Assembly: GCA_018364455.1 (NCBI GenBank)
Contig: JAGZLW010000010.1
Location: 1-55,598 of the forward strand
Direction: 5' to 3'
DNA: 55,598 nt
Origin: Streptococcus mitis
GTDB lineage: Bacteria > Bacillota > Bacilli > Lactobacillales > Streptococcaceae
Part shown: piece after piece, positions 44,689 through 54,700 of the stretch
How the letters are laid out: every line of letters begins with the position of its first letter
Numbering within the stretch: position 1 is the first letter of the stretch
Position numbers and translations under genes: made by a program
The notes under the pieces: generated by a model
Seen by the model: only the letters and a program-made list of their open reading frames with translations
Database searches by the model: none
Told to the model about the DNA's origin: nothing

Positions 44689-46377
44689 ATGGTAAGAGAA
44701 ATAAAACCGCATGGGCCCTTGCCTAGTCAGGCCCAGCTAGCGTATTTAGAGGATGAACTAGCAGCCTTTATCCATTTTGGACCCAATACCTTTTATGATC
44801 AGGAATGGGGGACAGGTCAGGAGGATCCTGAACGCTTTAACCCGACAAGGTTAGATGCGCGTGAGTGGGTTCGCGTGCTCAAAGAAACGGGTTTTAAGAA
44901 GTTGATTTTGGTGGTCAAGCACCACGATGGCTTTGTCCTTTATCCGACAGCTCATACAGATTATTCGGTCAAGGCCAGTCCTTGGAGGAATGGGGAGGGG
45001 GATTTGCTCCTTGAAGTATCCCAAGCTGCCACAGAGTTTGATATGGCTATGGGGGTCTACCTATCACCCTGGGATGCCCATAGTCCCCTCTATCATGTGG
45101 ACCGAGAAGCGGACTATAATGCCTATTATCTGGCTCAGCTGAAGGAAATCTTATCAAATCCTGCCTATGGAAATGGAGGGAAATTTGCTGAGGTCTGGAT
45201 GGATGGTGCCAGAGGAGAGGGCGCTCAAAAGGTCAATTATGAATTTGAAAAATGGTTTGAGACCATTCGTGATCTGCAGGGCGATTGCTTGATCTTTTCA
45301 ACAGAAGGCACCAGTATCCGCTGGATTGGCAATGAACGAGGGTATGCAGGTGATCCTCTATGGCAAAAGGTGAATCCTGATAAACTAGGAACAGAAGCAG
45401 AGCTGGACTATCTTCAGCACGGAGATCCCTCGGGCACGATTTTTTCAATCGGAGAGGCAGATGTTTCCATCCGGCCAGGCTGGTTCTACCATGAGGATCA
45501 GGATCCTAAGTCTCTCGAGGAGTTGGTCGAAATCTACTTTCACTCGGTGGGTCGGGGAACTCCACTATTACTCAATATTCCGCCGAATCAAGACGGTCTC
45601 TTTGACGATAAGGATATCAAGCGTCTCTATGAATTTGCAGCTTATCGTGACGAACTCTATAGGGAAAATTTGGCTCTGGGAGCTAAGGTATCTGGTCCAG
45701 CTTTTTCCGCAGCCTTTGGCTGTCATCATCTGACAGACGGCCTTGAGACTAGCTCTTGGGCAAGCGATGTAGACCTGCCCATCCAGCTAGAATTCGACTT
45801 AGGGGCGCATAAAACTTTCGATGTAATTGAGTTAAGAGAAGATTTGAAGCTAGGGCAACGAATTGCTGTTTTTCATGTGCAAGTAGAGGTGGACGGCGTC
45901 TGGCAAGAATTTGGTCCAGGCTTTACAGTTGGTCATAAGCGTCTCCTGCGAGGTCCGCTAGTAGAGGCACAGAAGGTGCGCGTGATGATTACAGAGTCAC
46001 AGGATTTACCTGTACTGACCAAGATTTCACTCTATAAAACTCCTAGCTTATCAAAAAAAGAAGTTGTTCAGGGACTAGCATTTGCAGAAAAAAGTCTAGC
46101 TGTATCAAAGGGAGAGACTCTTCATTTTAGGATTGAACGTAGCGAAAGTGACACTCCTTTGGAGGCTAAGGTTTCGATTCAACCAGGGACAGGTGTCCAT
46201 GGTGTCGCCTATCAGGACGAAATTCAAGTCCTTCAATTCCAAGCTGGAGAATGCAAAAAAGATTTGCATCTACCAACCCTGTATTTTGCTGCTGATAAGA
46301 CCTTGGATTTCTATCTGAATCTGACTGTTGATGGACAACTGATTGATCAAGCTCATATTTTAGTTGAAACGAGATAA
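44689..46377 (+). CDS. Alpha-L-fucosidase, glycoside hydrolase family 29
   Basis: The protein has 562 residues. The GH29 barrel starts FIHFGPNTFYDQEWGTG and carries LVVKHHDGFVLYPT. The nucleophile D172 lies in FAEVWMDGARG. The C-terminal part has an F5/8 (CBM32-like) domain beginning NLALGAKVSG. The sequence resembles the GH29 enzymes that cut alpha-1,3/4-fucose from Lewis-type glycans. It lacks a signal peptide. The gene lies one base after the GH2 gene, so both likely process imported fucosylated galactosides from host glycans. No terminator is visible before the next promoter. Confidence 0.9.
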   Translation: MVREIKPHGPLPSQAQLAYLEDELAAFIHFGPNTFYDQEWGTGQEDPERFNPTRLDAREWVRVLKETGFKKLILVVKHHDGFVLYPTAHTDYSVKASPWRNGEGDLLLEVSQAATEFDMAMGVYLSPWDAHSPLYHVDREADYNAYYLAQLKEILSNPAYGNGGKFAEVWMDGARGEGAQKVNYEFEKWFETIRDLQGDCLIFSTEGTSIRWIGNERGYAGDPLWQKVNPDKLGTEAELDYLQHGDPSGTIFSIGEADVSIRPGWFYHEDQDPKSLEELVEIYFHSVGRGTPLLLNIPPNQDGLFDDKDIKRLYEFAAYRDELYRENLALGAKVSGPAFSAAFGCHHLTDGLETSSWASDVDLPIQLEFDLGAHKTFDVIELREDLKLGQRIAVFHVQVEVDGVWQEFGPGFTVGHKRLLRGPLVEAQKVRVMITESQDLPVLTKISLYKTPSLSKKEVVQGLAFAEKSLAVSKGETLHFRIERSESDTPLEAKVSIQPGTGVHGVAYQDEIQVLQFQAGECKKDLHLPTLYFAADKTLDFYLNLTVDGQLIDQAHILVETR

Positions 46378-46453
46378 AATATCTTCACAATTCATTTCTT
46401 TTCCGAATAAATAGATAGTAGCAGTGAATCTAGCAAACCTAGATTTAAAACTG

Positions 46454-46471
46454 TGGTATAATAAAAGGAGG
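46454..46471 (+). promoter_or_regulatory. Extended -10 promoter of the Rpn gene
   Basis: TGGTATAAT (46454-46462) is an extended -10. The start of transcription would be near 46469, so AGGAGG (46466-46471) and ATG 46478 leave a leader of only about ten bases. Confidence 0.55.
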
Positions 46472-46477
46472 AAATGG

Positions 46478-47407
46478 ATGATTTTAAGACATCCGGGCAT
46501 CAGCCCGACCAATGACTTGGTAGCTAAGAAAATCTTTAGCAATCCAGAAATCACTTGTCAATTTATCCGCGATATGTTGGACTTACCAGCAAAAAATGTG
46601 ACGATTTTGGAGGGAAGTAACATTCACGTCTTGCCTTCCGTACCTTACTCAGCGCAGGATTTCTATACCAGTATAGATGTTTTGGCGGAGTTGGATAATG
46701 GTACGCAAGTAATTATTGAAATTCAAGTTCATCATCAGAATTTTTTCATCAATCGCCTGTGGGCTTACTTGTGCAGTCAGGTTAATCAAAATCTTGAAAA
46801 AATCCGCCAACGAGAAGGTGATACACACCAGAGTTACAAGCATATCGCACCTGTTTACGCAATCGCTATTGTGGATAGTAATTATTTCTCAGATGACCTG
46901 GCTTTTCATAGCTTTAGTATGCGAGAAGATACGACAGGTGAGGTCTTAACCATCACAAACAACGGACAAGAAAACCATCTAGTCAAGATGGCATTCTTGG
47001 AACTCAAAAAATACAGAGAAACCAGCAAAGACGAGGTTCGTAAACCGTGGTTGGAGTTTTTCGGGAATAAACCCTTTACCCAGGAACCCGAGCGAGCCAT
47101 CAGCCAGGCAGACCAACTGCTAGACTACAAGAGCTGGTCCGAGGAGGACAGGAAAATGTTTAGTCAACTACGTATGCGTGAAGAACAGGCATTATTGGCT
47201 CATGATTATGCCTTGGAAACTGCTAGGGCAGAAGGGATTGAACAGGGATTGGAACGTGGTCTTGAGCGTGGGAAAGTTGAAGGAAGGGAAGAAGGGAAAC
47301 TTTTTGCATTTCTGGATATGGTACGCCAACATGTTTTAACTTCCGAATTTGCAAGTGATCAATTGGGTATGACTGTCGCTGAGTTTGAGGCGTTATTGAA
47401 AGATTAA
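46478..47407 (+). CDS. Rpn-family PD-(D/E)XK nuclease / putative transposase-like protein
   Basis: The protein has 309 residues. The N-terminus PTNDLVAKKIFSNPE and the nuclease core SIDVLAELDNGTQVIIEIQV (D67, E81-x-Q83) define the PD-(D/E)XK Rpn group. A conserved middle part (LELKKYRETSKD, SWSEEDRKMF) leads to a coiled-coil tail of GIEQGLERG-type repeats and a short helical end. Rpn nucleases promote recA-independent recombination and some act in phage defence. ATG 46478 is 6 nt after AGGAGG. Two further copies of the 3' part follow. Confidence 0.88.
   Translation: MILRHPGISPTNDLVAKKIFSNPEITCQFIRDMLDLPAKNVTILEGSNIHVLPSVPYSAQDFYTSIDVLAELDNGTQVIIEIQVHHQNFFINRLWAYLCSQVNQNLEKIRQREGDTHQSYKHIAPVYAIAIVDSNYFSDDLAFHSFSMREDTTGEVLTITNNGQENHLVKMAFLELKKYRETSKDEVRKPWLEFFGNKPFTQEPERAISQADQLLDYKSWSEEDRKMFSQLRMREEQALLAHDYALETARAEGIEQGLERGLERGKVEGREEGKLFAFLDMVRQHVLTSEFASDQLGMTVAEFEALLKD
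47156..47407 (+). CDS. Possible internal small protein (RpnS-like), module 1
   Basis: The in-frame ATG at Met227 of the Rpn protein has GAGGAGG 8 nt upstream (47141-47147), a better RBS than many real starts in the window. It would give an 83-residue coiled-coil protein, MFSQLRMREEQALL onward. E. coli rpn genes express an intragenic small protein (RpnS) that blocks the full-length toxin; I infer the same possibility here. Confidence 0.4.
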   Translation: MFSQLRMREEQALLAHDYALETARAEGIEQGLERGLERGKVEGREEGKLFAFLDMVRQHVLTSEFASDQLGMTVAEFEALLKD

Positions 47408-47849
47408 GACAATCACAAACAATGGACAGGAACACCATCTAGTCAAGATGGCATTCTTGGAACTCAAAAAATACAGAGAAACCAGCAAAGATAGTATTCG
47501 CAAGCCGTGGTTGGAGTTTTTCGGTAACAAACCTTTTACCCAGCAACCCGAGCGAGCCATCAGCCAAGCAGACCAACTGCTGGACTACAAGAGCTGGTCC
47601 GAGGAGGACAGGAAGATGTTTAGTGAACAACGCAGGCGTGAAGAACAAGCCTTGTTAGCACAGGACTATGCCTTGGAACAAGCTGAGGCAAAGGGCTTAG
47701 AACGTGGTCGTGCAGAAGGTATTGAACAAGGTTTAGAGCGTGGGAAACTCTTTGCTTTCCTAGATATGGTTCGTCAAGGTCTTCTGACTTCAGAGGTTGC
47801 GAGTGAGCAGCTGGGAATGAGCGTCTCTGAATTTAAGATACTGTTATAA
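47408..47849 (+). pseudogene. Second, headless copy of the Rpn C-terminal module
   Basis: It begins right after the stop of the full gene with ACAATCACAAACAATGGACA, which corresponds to position 46952 of the full gene, and continues to a stop at 47849. It lacks the nuclease core and any RBS at its 5' end. Relative to the full gene its tail has the GLERGRAEGIEQGLERG arrangement and a different end (FKILL). Confidence 0.8.
47616..47849 (+). CDS. Possible small protein (RpnS-like), module 2
   Basis: ATG 47616 has GAGGAGG at 47601-47607, spacing 8 nt, identical in layout to module 1. The product would be 77 residues: MFSEQRRREEQALLAQDYAL, then the coiled-coil and a helical end. It would need transcription from the upstream gene. 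Confidence 0.4.
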   Translation: MFSEQRRREEQALLAQDYALEQAEAKGLERGRAEGIEQGLERGKLFAFLDMVRQGLLTSEVASEQLGMSVSEFKILL

Positions 47850-48299
47850 AACCATCACGATAATGCATTCCTAGAACTCAAAAAATACAGAGAAACCAGC
47901 AAAGATAGCGTTCGCAAGCCGTGGTTGGAGTTTTTCGGTAATAAACCCTTTACCCAAGAACCCGAGCGAGCTATCATCCAAGCAAACCAACTGCTGGACT
48001 ACAAGAGCTGGTCCGAGGAGGACAGGAGAATGTTTAGTGAACAACGCAGGCGTGAAGAACAAGCCTTGTTAGCACATGATTATGCCTTGGAAACTGCTAG
48101 GGCAGAAGGTATTGAACAGGGGTTGGAACGTGGTCGTGCAGAAGGTATTGAACAAGGTTTAGAGCGTGGACTTGAACGAGGAAAAGTTGAAGGAAGTTTG
48201 TCTATGCTAGTAAATCTAGTACGTCAAGGTCTTCTGACTTCCGAGGTTGCTAGCCATCAATTGGGAATGACCGTGGCTGAGTTTGAGGCCTTGTTGTAA
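47850..48299 (+). pseudogene. Third, headless copy of the Rpn C-terminal module
   Basis: It starts with ACCATCACGATAATGCATTC, a shortened version of the same junction, and ends at 48299. It shares the SWSEEDR-MF region with the other two but has a longer coiled-coil repeat and an altered segment SLSMLVNLVRQ where the others have KLFAFLDMVRQ. It lacks the nuclease core. Confidence 0.8.
48030..48299 (+). CDS. Possible small protein (RpnS-like), module 3
   Basis: ATG 48030 has GAGGAGG at 48015-48021, spacing 8 nt. The product would be 89 residues, MFSEQRRREEQALLAHDYAL onward. Same reasoning as modules 1 and 2. Confidence 0.4.
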   Translation: MFSEQRRREEQALLAHDYALETARAEGIEQGLERGRAEGIEQGLERGLERGKVEGSLSMLVNLVRQGLLTSEVASHQLGMTVAEFEALL

Positions 48300-48312
48300 G
48301 TAGAAAACGATG

Positions 48313-48348
48313 ACATGTTACCGAAATGAGGTAGCATGTTTTATTTTT
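48313..48348 (+). terminator. Intrinsic terminator after the Rpn array
   Basis: ACATGTTACC and GGTAGCATGT pair with one mismatch around GAAATGA, followed by TTTATTTTT. Confidence 0.75.
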
Positions 48349-48611
48349 GGTTCATATTTTTTACGGATAATTTTTTCTTATGCAGTGCAAAAATAGTTTG
48401 TTTCACCCATCAAACTTATTTATTTTACTACCAATCCTATATGAATGCGCTATCTTTATGGATGGAATTAAAACAAAAGCAAATTTATTATAAAAATATG
48501 CGGATTATTTATTTACAAAAACAAGAAAATATACAAAACTAATTTATCTGAAAATCCCTTACTTTCCCAAAACGCTTTTTTTTTTTTTGCGAAAATTTTA
48601 AATCAAATCAT
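48349..48611. other. AT-rich intergenic stretch without recognisable gene
   Basis: It contains open frames made of Phe/Tyr/Ile/Lys codons but none with an RBS, and a T14 run near 48578-48592. I see nothing functional in it. Confidence 0.6.
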
Positions 48612-48660
48612 TTGCATATATATTGAAAATAAGATAAAATGTAAATTGTAGATCTCTACA
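48612..48660 (+). promoter_or_regulatory. Promoter of the giant surface-protein gene
   Basis: TTGCAT (48612-48617), 17 bp and TAAAAT (48635-48640). The perfect palindrome TGTAGA-TC-TCTACA (48647-48660) lies at the expected transcription start and may be an operator or 5' mRNA stem. Confidence 0.6.
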
Positions 48661-48717
48661 TACAGGTGTCATGTGGAAATCAAATTAATTAACCTTACAA
48701 AAGGAGAAAAGAAAATA

Positions 48718-51700
48718 ATGGAAAACAAACCATCTATGAGTCGTGTTGAACGTCTGCACCGTGAAAAGGTCACTCGTTACTCGATCCGTAAATATAGTTT
48801 TGGGGCGGCTAGTGTAGCTGTCGCTGCTCTTTTCATGTTCTTAGGGAATGGAGCTGTATCTGTTCAAGCGGATCAAATCCAACCTGTCCAACCTGGAGAC
48901 ACAGCTGCTGCGCCAGCAACTCCAACTTTGGACAAGACCCAACTTGAAAGCTACATTTCAGAAATTGAGACAAAACTTTCTAACGGTTCTTACGATAACA
49001 AAACGGAAGAAAGTGTTGCAGTATTAAAAGCTGAACTAGAATCTGCAAAAGCTACATTAGCGAACGCAACTACTCAAGCTGAACTAAAAAAAGCTTACAG
49101 CCAACTTGTCACTACAGCTAACTCTAAATTAAGAAACAAGCCTGTAGAGAAAAAAGAAACTCCAGCAGTAGATACAACTGAAGGTAAAGAAACTGTAGGT
49201 AAGTCAGCTGAAAACACTGAGAAAAAACCTGACTCTAACTCAATCGAAAATACAGGTTCTAATGATGCTCGTAATGGCCAAGCATTAGACAAAAACAATG
49301 CTTTCCGTACGGGAACTGATACAGAAAAACCAAAAGTATCAATCGATTATGATGATCCAGCATCTAAAACATTCTGGGTAACTCCAACAGAAGAAACAAA
49401 TATCACTGGACGTATCAAGATTACAGATAACAGTGGTAAGATTGTTAAAGGTTGGATGCAAAAAATGGGTGGTGGAACTGATACTAATATAGGGTATGGA
49501 TTAAACAACTCTAATATTAATTCTGAAACGACTGCCACAGCTGACCAACCAGCAACACTTTCTGTTACAGGAAAATTACAAGCGCGCCTTAATGGAAATC
49601 CGTGGAAAAATGGTTCAACCGTAGTATCACGTAAAGTTCGTGCTAAAGATGCAAGTAACAATGAAATCGATAATGAAGGTTCATCTGATCCAGATTATCA
49701 AGTATTCTTCAAAGTTCGTTCACAAAACGTAAAATACACAGAAGATTTAGCAAATAAAGCTGCAAACTTTGATAAAGTTGCGGTAGCTGATCCAGCACAA
49801 CTTCAACAGCCAGAATTAGATAAAATCAAAGCTAAATTACAAGAAGGTGCTGATAACAACCTTAACGGTAAGATTGATACAGTTACTCAAAAAGGTGACA
49901 AAGTTGTTATTACTTATAACGATGGAACAACAGCTGAGCGACCAGTAACTGACTTTGCACGTGTAAACCAAGCACCAACAGCGGAATTTCCTTTCTCCAA
50001 TGCAAGAGCTAAAGAAATCTATGTTTACGGTGCAGAAGAAAACTCATTTGATATTAAAATCAAAGATGATAGCGGAAAAATTGCAAGTGCAACAGTAAGA
50101 CAAGGTGGAAATAGAACTTTTGCTGAAGTTCCAGGTGAGACAAATAAAATTAGTACTCAATATGGATACACAGCGAATACTATTACTACTGAGACGCCAG
50201 CAACAGATGCAAATCCAGCGGTAATCACTTACTCAGGTACACCAGCGGCGACAGATGGTTTAAAACAAGATAAGTTAGATGCAGCGACTAGAGGAGAAAC
50301 CCCAGCAGGTTTAACTTTAGGATGGCGTTTCCTACGAGTTGCAGATGCTGATGGAGGAGAAATTGGAGGAAGCGCAACAGGTGCAGATGATCCAGGTTCT
50401 TTCGTTGTTATCCTTAAACCACAAACTCAAAAATACGATGTTACAACACCTGAAAACGAAGCTGCTAAAGTACCAGTAGCTGATGCTAATAATGTAACAG
50501 CTGAAGAGTTCGCAAAAATAGTTGGTGCAAACAATGCAAACATCAAACTTCACTATTCTAAAACGAATACAGATGCTAACTTAGTTGCGAAACAAGGTCA
50601 AAATGTTGACGATAAAGATGCTAAGATTAAATCTGTTACAAAAGTAGATAACAATATGGTGGTAACGTATAAAGATGGATCTACAGATACATTACCATTA
50701 ACTAAATTTGCCCGTACAAACGCAGCTCCAACAGTAGAAATTCCTTACTCTGTAGAGGGTAAAAAAGACGTTTACGTGTATGCGAACGAAGATTTTGAAA
50801 TTCCTGTTAAATTTACAGATGATTCAGGAAAAGTAGCATCTGCTACAATTAAACGTGGTGGAAATCAGGATTCACCAGCTAAAGATGCATCTAATCCTGA
50901 TGTTTTAGATAATCAGTACAATACAACAGTTGAAAAAATCTCTACAGAAACCCCAGCAACTGCTGAAAATCCAGCTATTGTAAAAATTAAAGGGAACATT
51001 TCAAAAGATAACTCTGGAATTGCTGAGAATAAATTCCCTAAAGAAGCAGGTCAAGAACTTACAATTGTAACTCGTTATGCAACAGCTACAGATACTGATG
51101 GTGCATTTATCGAGAATACTGCAACTTCTAATTCATATGCGACTGACCCAGGTTCATTCACTATCAAACTAAAAGCTCAAACAGCCAAATATGATATTAA
51201 AACTCCAGCTACAAAAGTTCCTGTAGTGGATGCTAATAATGTCACAGAAGCTGAGTTTAATGAGATTAAGAAAAATATTAAAATTCAATACTCTACCGAA
51301 AACCCAGATAAAAATCTAGCTGATAAAAAAGGTACAGAAGTAGAAAATCAAGATGATCGTATTGAATCTATTACAAAAGATGGGAACAATGTTGTAGTAA
51401 CCTATAAAGACGGTTCTAAAGATAGCAAACCATTAACAGACTTTGCACGTACAAACCCAGCACCAACAGTTGAACTTCCATACTCAAACCCAGATAAGAA
51501 ACAAATCTATGTCTACACTGGTGAGAATACTGACTTAACATTCAAAGCTTCAGATGATGCAGAAGTTAAAGATTTGTACCTACGTGGACCAGGGGATGTT
51601 ACTTGGGCTAATGCTAAGGACTATGGATTCAAGATAGGAGCGGTATCTGATAGTGCGGTTTCTGAAGGAGAAGGAACAGTATCTGCTGACAAGAGAACAG

Positions 51701-54700
51701 CAACTATCAAGATGACAGGTGTTACAAATCTTAAAGCTCCAAACCAATGGACAAGTTTCATTGAAGCGAAAGACAACGATGATGCCAAATCGATGACAGG
51801 TGCAAACTACAATGCTACAACTGATGATGCAGAACGTCAGCAAAAACCAGGATACGTTAATTTCATTGTTAAAAACCAAACATCTAAATATGACATCGCG
51901 GCTCCAACAGAAAAAGTTGCTGTAACAGATCCAGCTAACGTAACAGAAGCAGAATTAGAGAAAATCAAAGAAAAACTACAAATTGAGTACTCTAATAACA
52001 ATGATGATGCTAACTTAGCTGACAAAAAAGGTAAAACTGTAGATGCTGAAGATGCTAAGACTAAGATTGCCTCAGTAACAAAAGATGATAAAGGAAATCT
52101 TGTAGTAACATATACAGATGGTTCTACAGATAAAAAACCATTGTCAGAATTTGTAACTCTAGACAAACAACCTGCTATCGATGCGGTTAATACAGCAGCT
52201 GAGAAACAAATTGAGGCTATTAACAATAACCCAGAAGCAACTAAAGAAGAAAAAGATAAAGCAATCGAGCAAGTAAATGCAGATAAAGCTAAAGCTCTTG
52301 AAGATATTGCTAACTCTACTGCTACAACTAAACCTGAGTTAGATAAAGTAGAAAAAGCAGGAACTGACAAGATTAAAACAGATAATCCTGTACTTTCTAA
52401 GAAACCAGCAGCTAAGCAAGCCATTGACGATGCGTTAGCAGCTAAAAACAAAGCAATCGATGCTCGTCCAGATTTAACTCCAGAAGAGAAAACTAAAGCT
52501 AAAGAAGCAGCAAAAGCAGCAGCTGATAAAGCTAAGGAAGCTGTCGATGCAGCAAAAACTAATGCAGCAGTTGATAAAGCTAAAGCAGATGGAACTAAAG
52601 CAGTTGCAGATGTAACTCCAGTAGCCAAAGCGGAAGCTAAGAAAGCAATTGCAAAAGCATTAGAAGATAAAAATAGCGAAATTGATAAGCGTACAGACTT
52701 AACTGATGAAGAAAAAACAGCAGCTAAGAATGAAGCAAAAGATAAAGCTGATGCACAATTAGCGAAAATTAATGAACAACCTGATGCAGCAGCTACACCA
52801 GAAGCAGCTAAAACAGCTCAAGATGTAGTAGATGCAGCTAAGAAAACAGGTGTAGATGAAGTTACTGCAGTAAATCCAGTAGCTAAAGCTAAACCAGAAG
52901 CTAAAAAAGCAATCGATAAAGCGTTAGAAGCTAAAAACCAAGAAATCGATGCTCGCACAGATTTAACTCCAGAAGAGAAAACTAAAGCTAAAGAAGTAGC
53001 AAAAGCGCAAGCAGATGTAGCTAAAGATGCTGTTGATGCAGCAACTACAAATGCAGCAGTTGATAAAGCTAAAGCAGATGGAACTACAGCAGTTGCAAAT
53101 GTAACTCCAGTAGTTAAAGAAGCGGCTAAAAAAGCAATCGCAGATGAATTAGCAGAAAAAGAAAAAGCAATCGATGCACGTAAAGATTTAACAGATGCAG
53201 AGAAAGCAAAAGCTAAGGAAGAAGCACAAGCGAAAGCAAAAGAAGCAACAGACGCTATTAACAAGCAGCCAGATGTAGCAACTACACCAACAGCAGCTAA
53301 AACAGCTCAAGATGCAGTAGATGCAGCTAAAGCTAAAGGTGTAGCAGATGTTAAAGCTGTAAACCCAGTAGCTAAAGAAGCAGCTAAGCAAGCAATCGCA
53401 GATGAATTGGCTAAGAAAGTTGGAGAAATCGATGCACGTCCTGACTTAACTGACAAAGAAAAAGATGCAGCTAAGAAAGATGCTCAAGCAAAAGCTAAAA
53501 AAGCGACAGATGCTATTAACGCACAGCCAGATAACGCAGAAACACCAGAAAAAGCAGCAGAAGCACAAACAGCAGTAGATGGTGCAAAAGATAAAGGTGT
53601 AGCAGATGTTAAAGCTGTAAATCCAGTAGCGAAAGAAAAAGCTAAAGAAGAAATCGCAAAAGAGTTAGCTAAGAAAGAAGAAGCAATCGATGCACGTCCT
53701 GACTTAACTGACGAAGAAAAAGCAGCAGCTAAGAAAGATGCGCAAGCAAAAGCTAAAGCAGCAACAGATGCAATCGACGCTCAACCATCTATCGCAGAAA
53801 CACCAGAAAAAGCAGCAGAAGCTAAAACAGCAGTAGATGGTGCAAAAGATAAAGGTGTAGCAGATGTTAAAGCTGTAAATCCAGTAGCGGCTAAGAAACC
53901 AGAAGCTAAGGAAGCAGTAGATGCAGCTCTTAAAGCTAAAGTAGACGCAATTAACGCACGTGAAGACTTAACTCCAGCAGAAAAAGATGAAGCTAAGAAA
54001 GCAGCAGAGAAAGCAGCAGATGACGCTAAGAAAGCAATCGATGCAGCAACAACAGATGCAGCAGTAGATGCAGCGAAAAATGCTGGTACTGGAGAAGTTG
54101 CGAAAGTAAATCCAGTAGCGAAAGAAAAAGCTAAAGAAGAAATTGCAAAAGAGTTAGCTAAGAAAGAAGAAGCAATCGACGAGCGTAAAGACTTAACTGA
54201 CGAAGAAAAAGCAGCAGCTAAGAAAGAAGCTCAAGATAAAGCGAAAGAAGCAACAGATGCGATCAATGATCAACCAGCTAATGCAGAAACACCAGAAAAA
54301 GCAGCAGAAGCTCAAAAAGCAGTAGATGGTGCAAAAGATAAAGGTGTAGCAGATGTTAAAGCTGTAAATCCAGAAGCAGTAACTAAACCAGCAGCCAAGA
54401 AAGCAATCGAAGATAAATTAGCAAAACAATTGGAAGACATTGCTAACACTCCAGATGCTACTGATGAAGAGAAGAAAGTTGCAGCAGATGCAGCTAAAGC
54501 TCTAGCAGAAGAAGCTAAGGAAGAAATCGATAAAGCTGGAACAGATGCAGAAGTTAAGCAACTTCAAGAAAAAGCTGAAGGTGAAATTGAAAAATCTGTA
54601 CCAGTTGTAGAAGATAAACCAAATGCTCGTAAAGCAATTGATGAAGAAGCAACAGCTAAGAAAGCAGAAATCGATGCGCGTAACGATCTAACTCCTGAAG

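Noticed and set aside
46474..46515. ATG 46474 as an alternative start or leader peptide before the Rpn gene
   Set aside because: Only 2 nt from the Shine-Dalgarno and leads to a 13-codon frame; ATG 46478 is better placed.
48336..48542. 68-codon Phe/Tyr/Ile-rich frame after the Rpn array
   Set aside because: Starts inside the terminator, has no RBS and only reflects AT-rich sequence.
51837..53391. Reverse-strand Ser/Ala-rich frames under the adhesin repeats
   Set aside because: Shadows of Lys/Ala/Glu-rich repeat coding on plus; no RBS or sensible composition.
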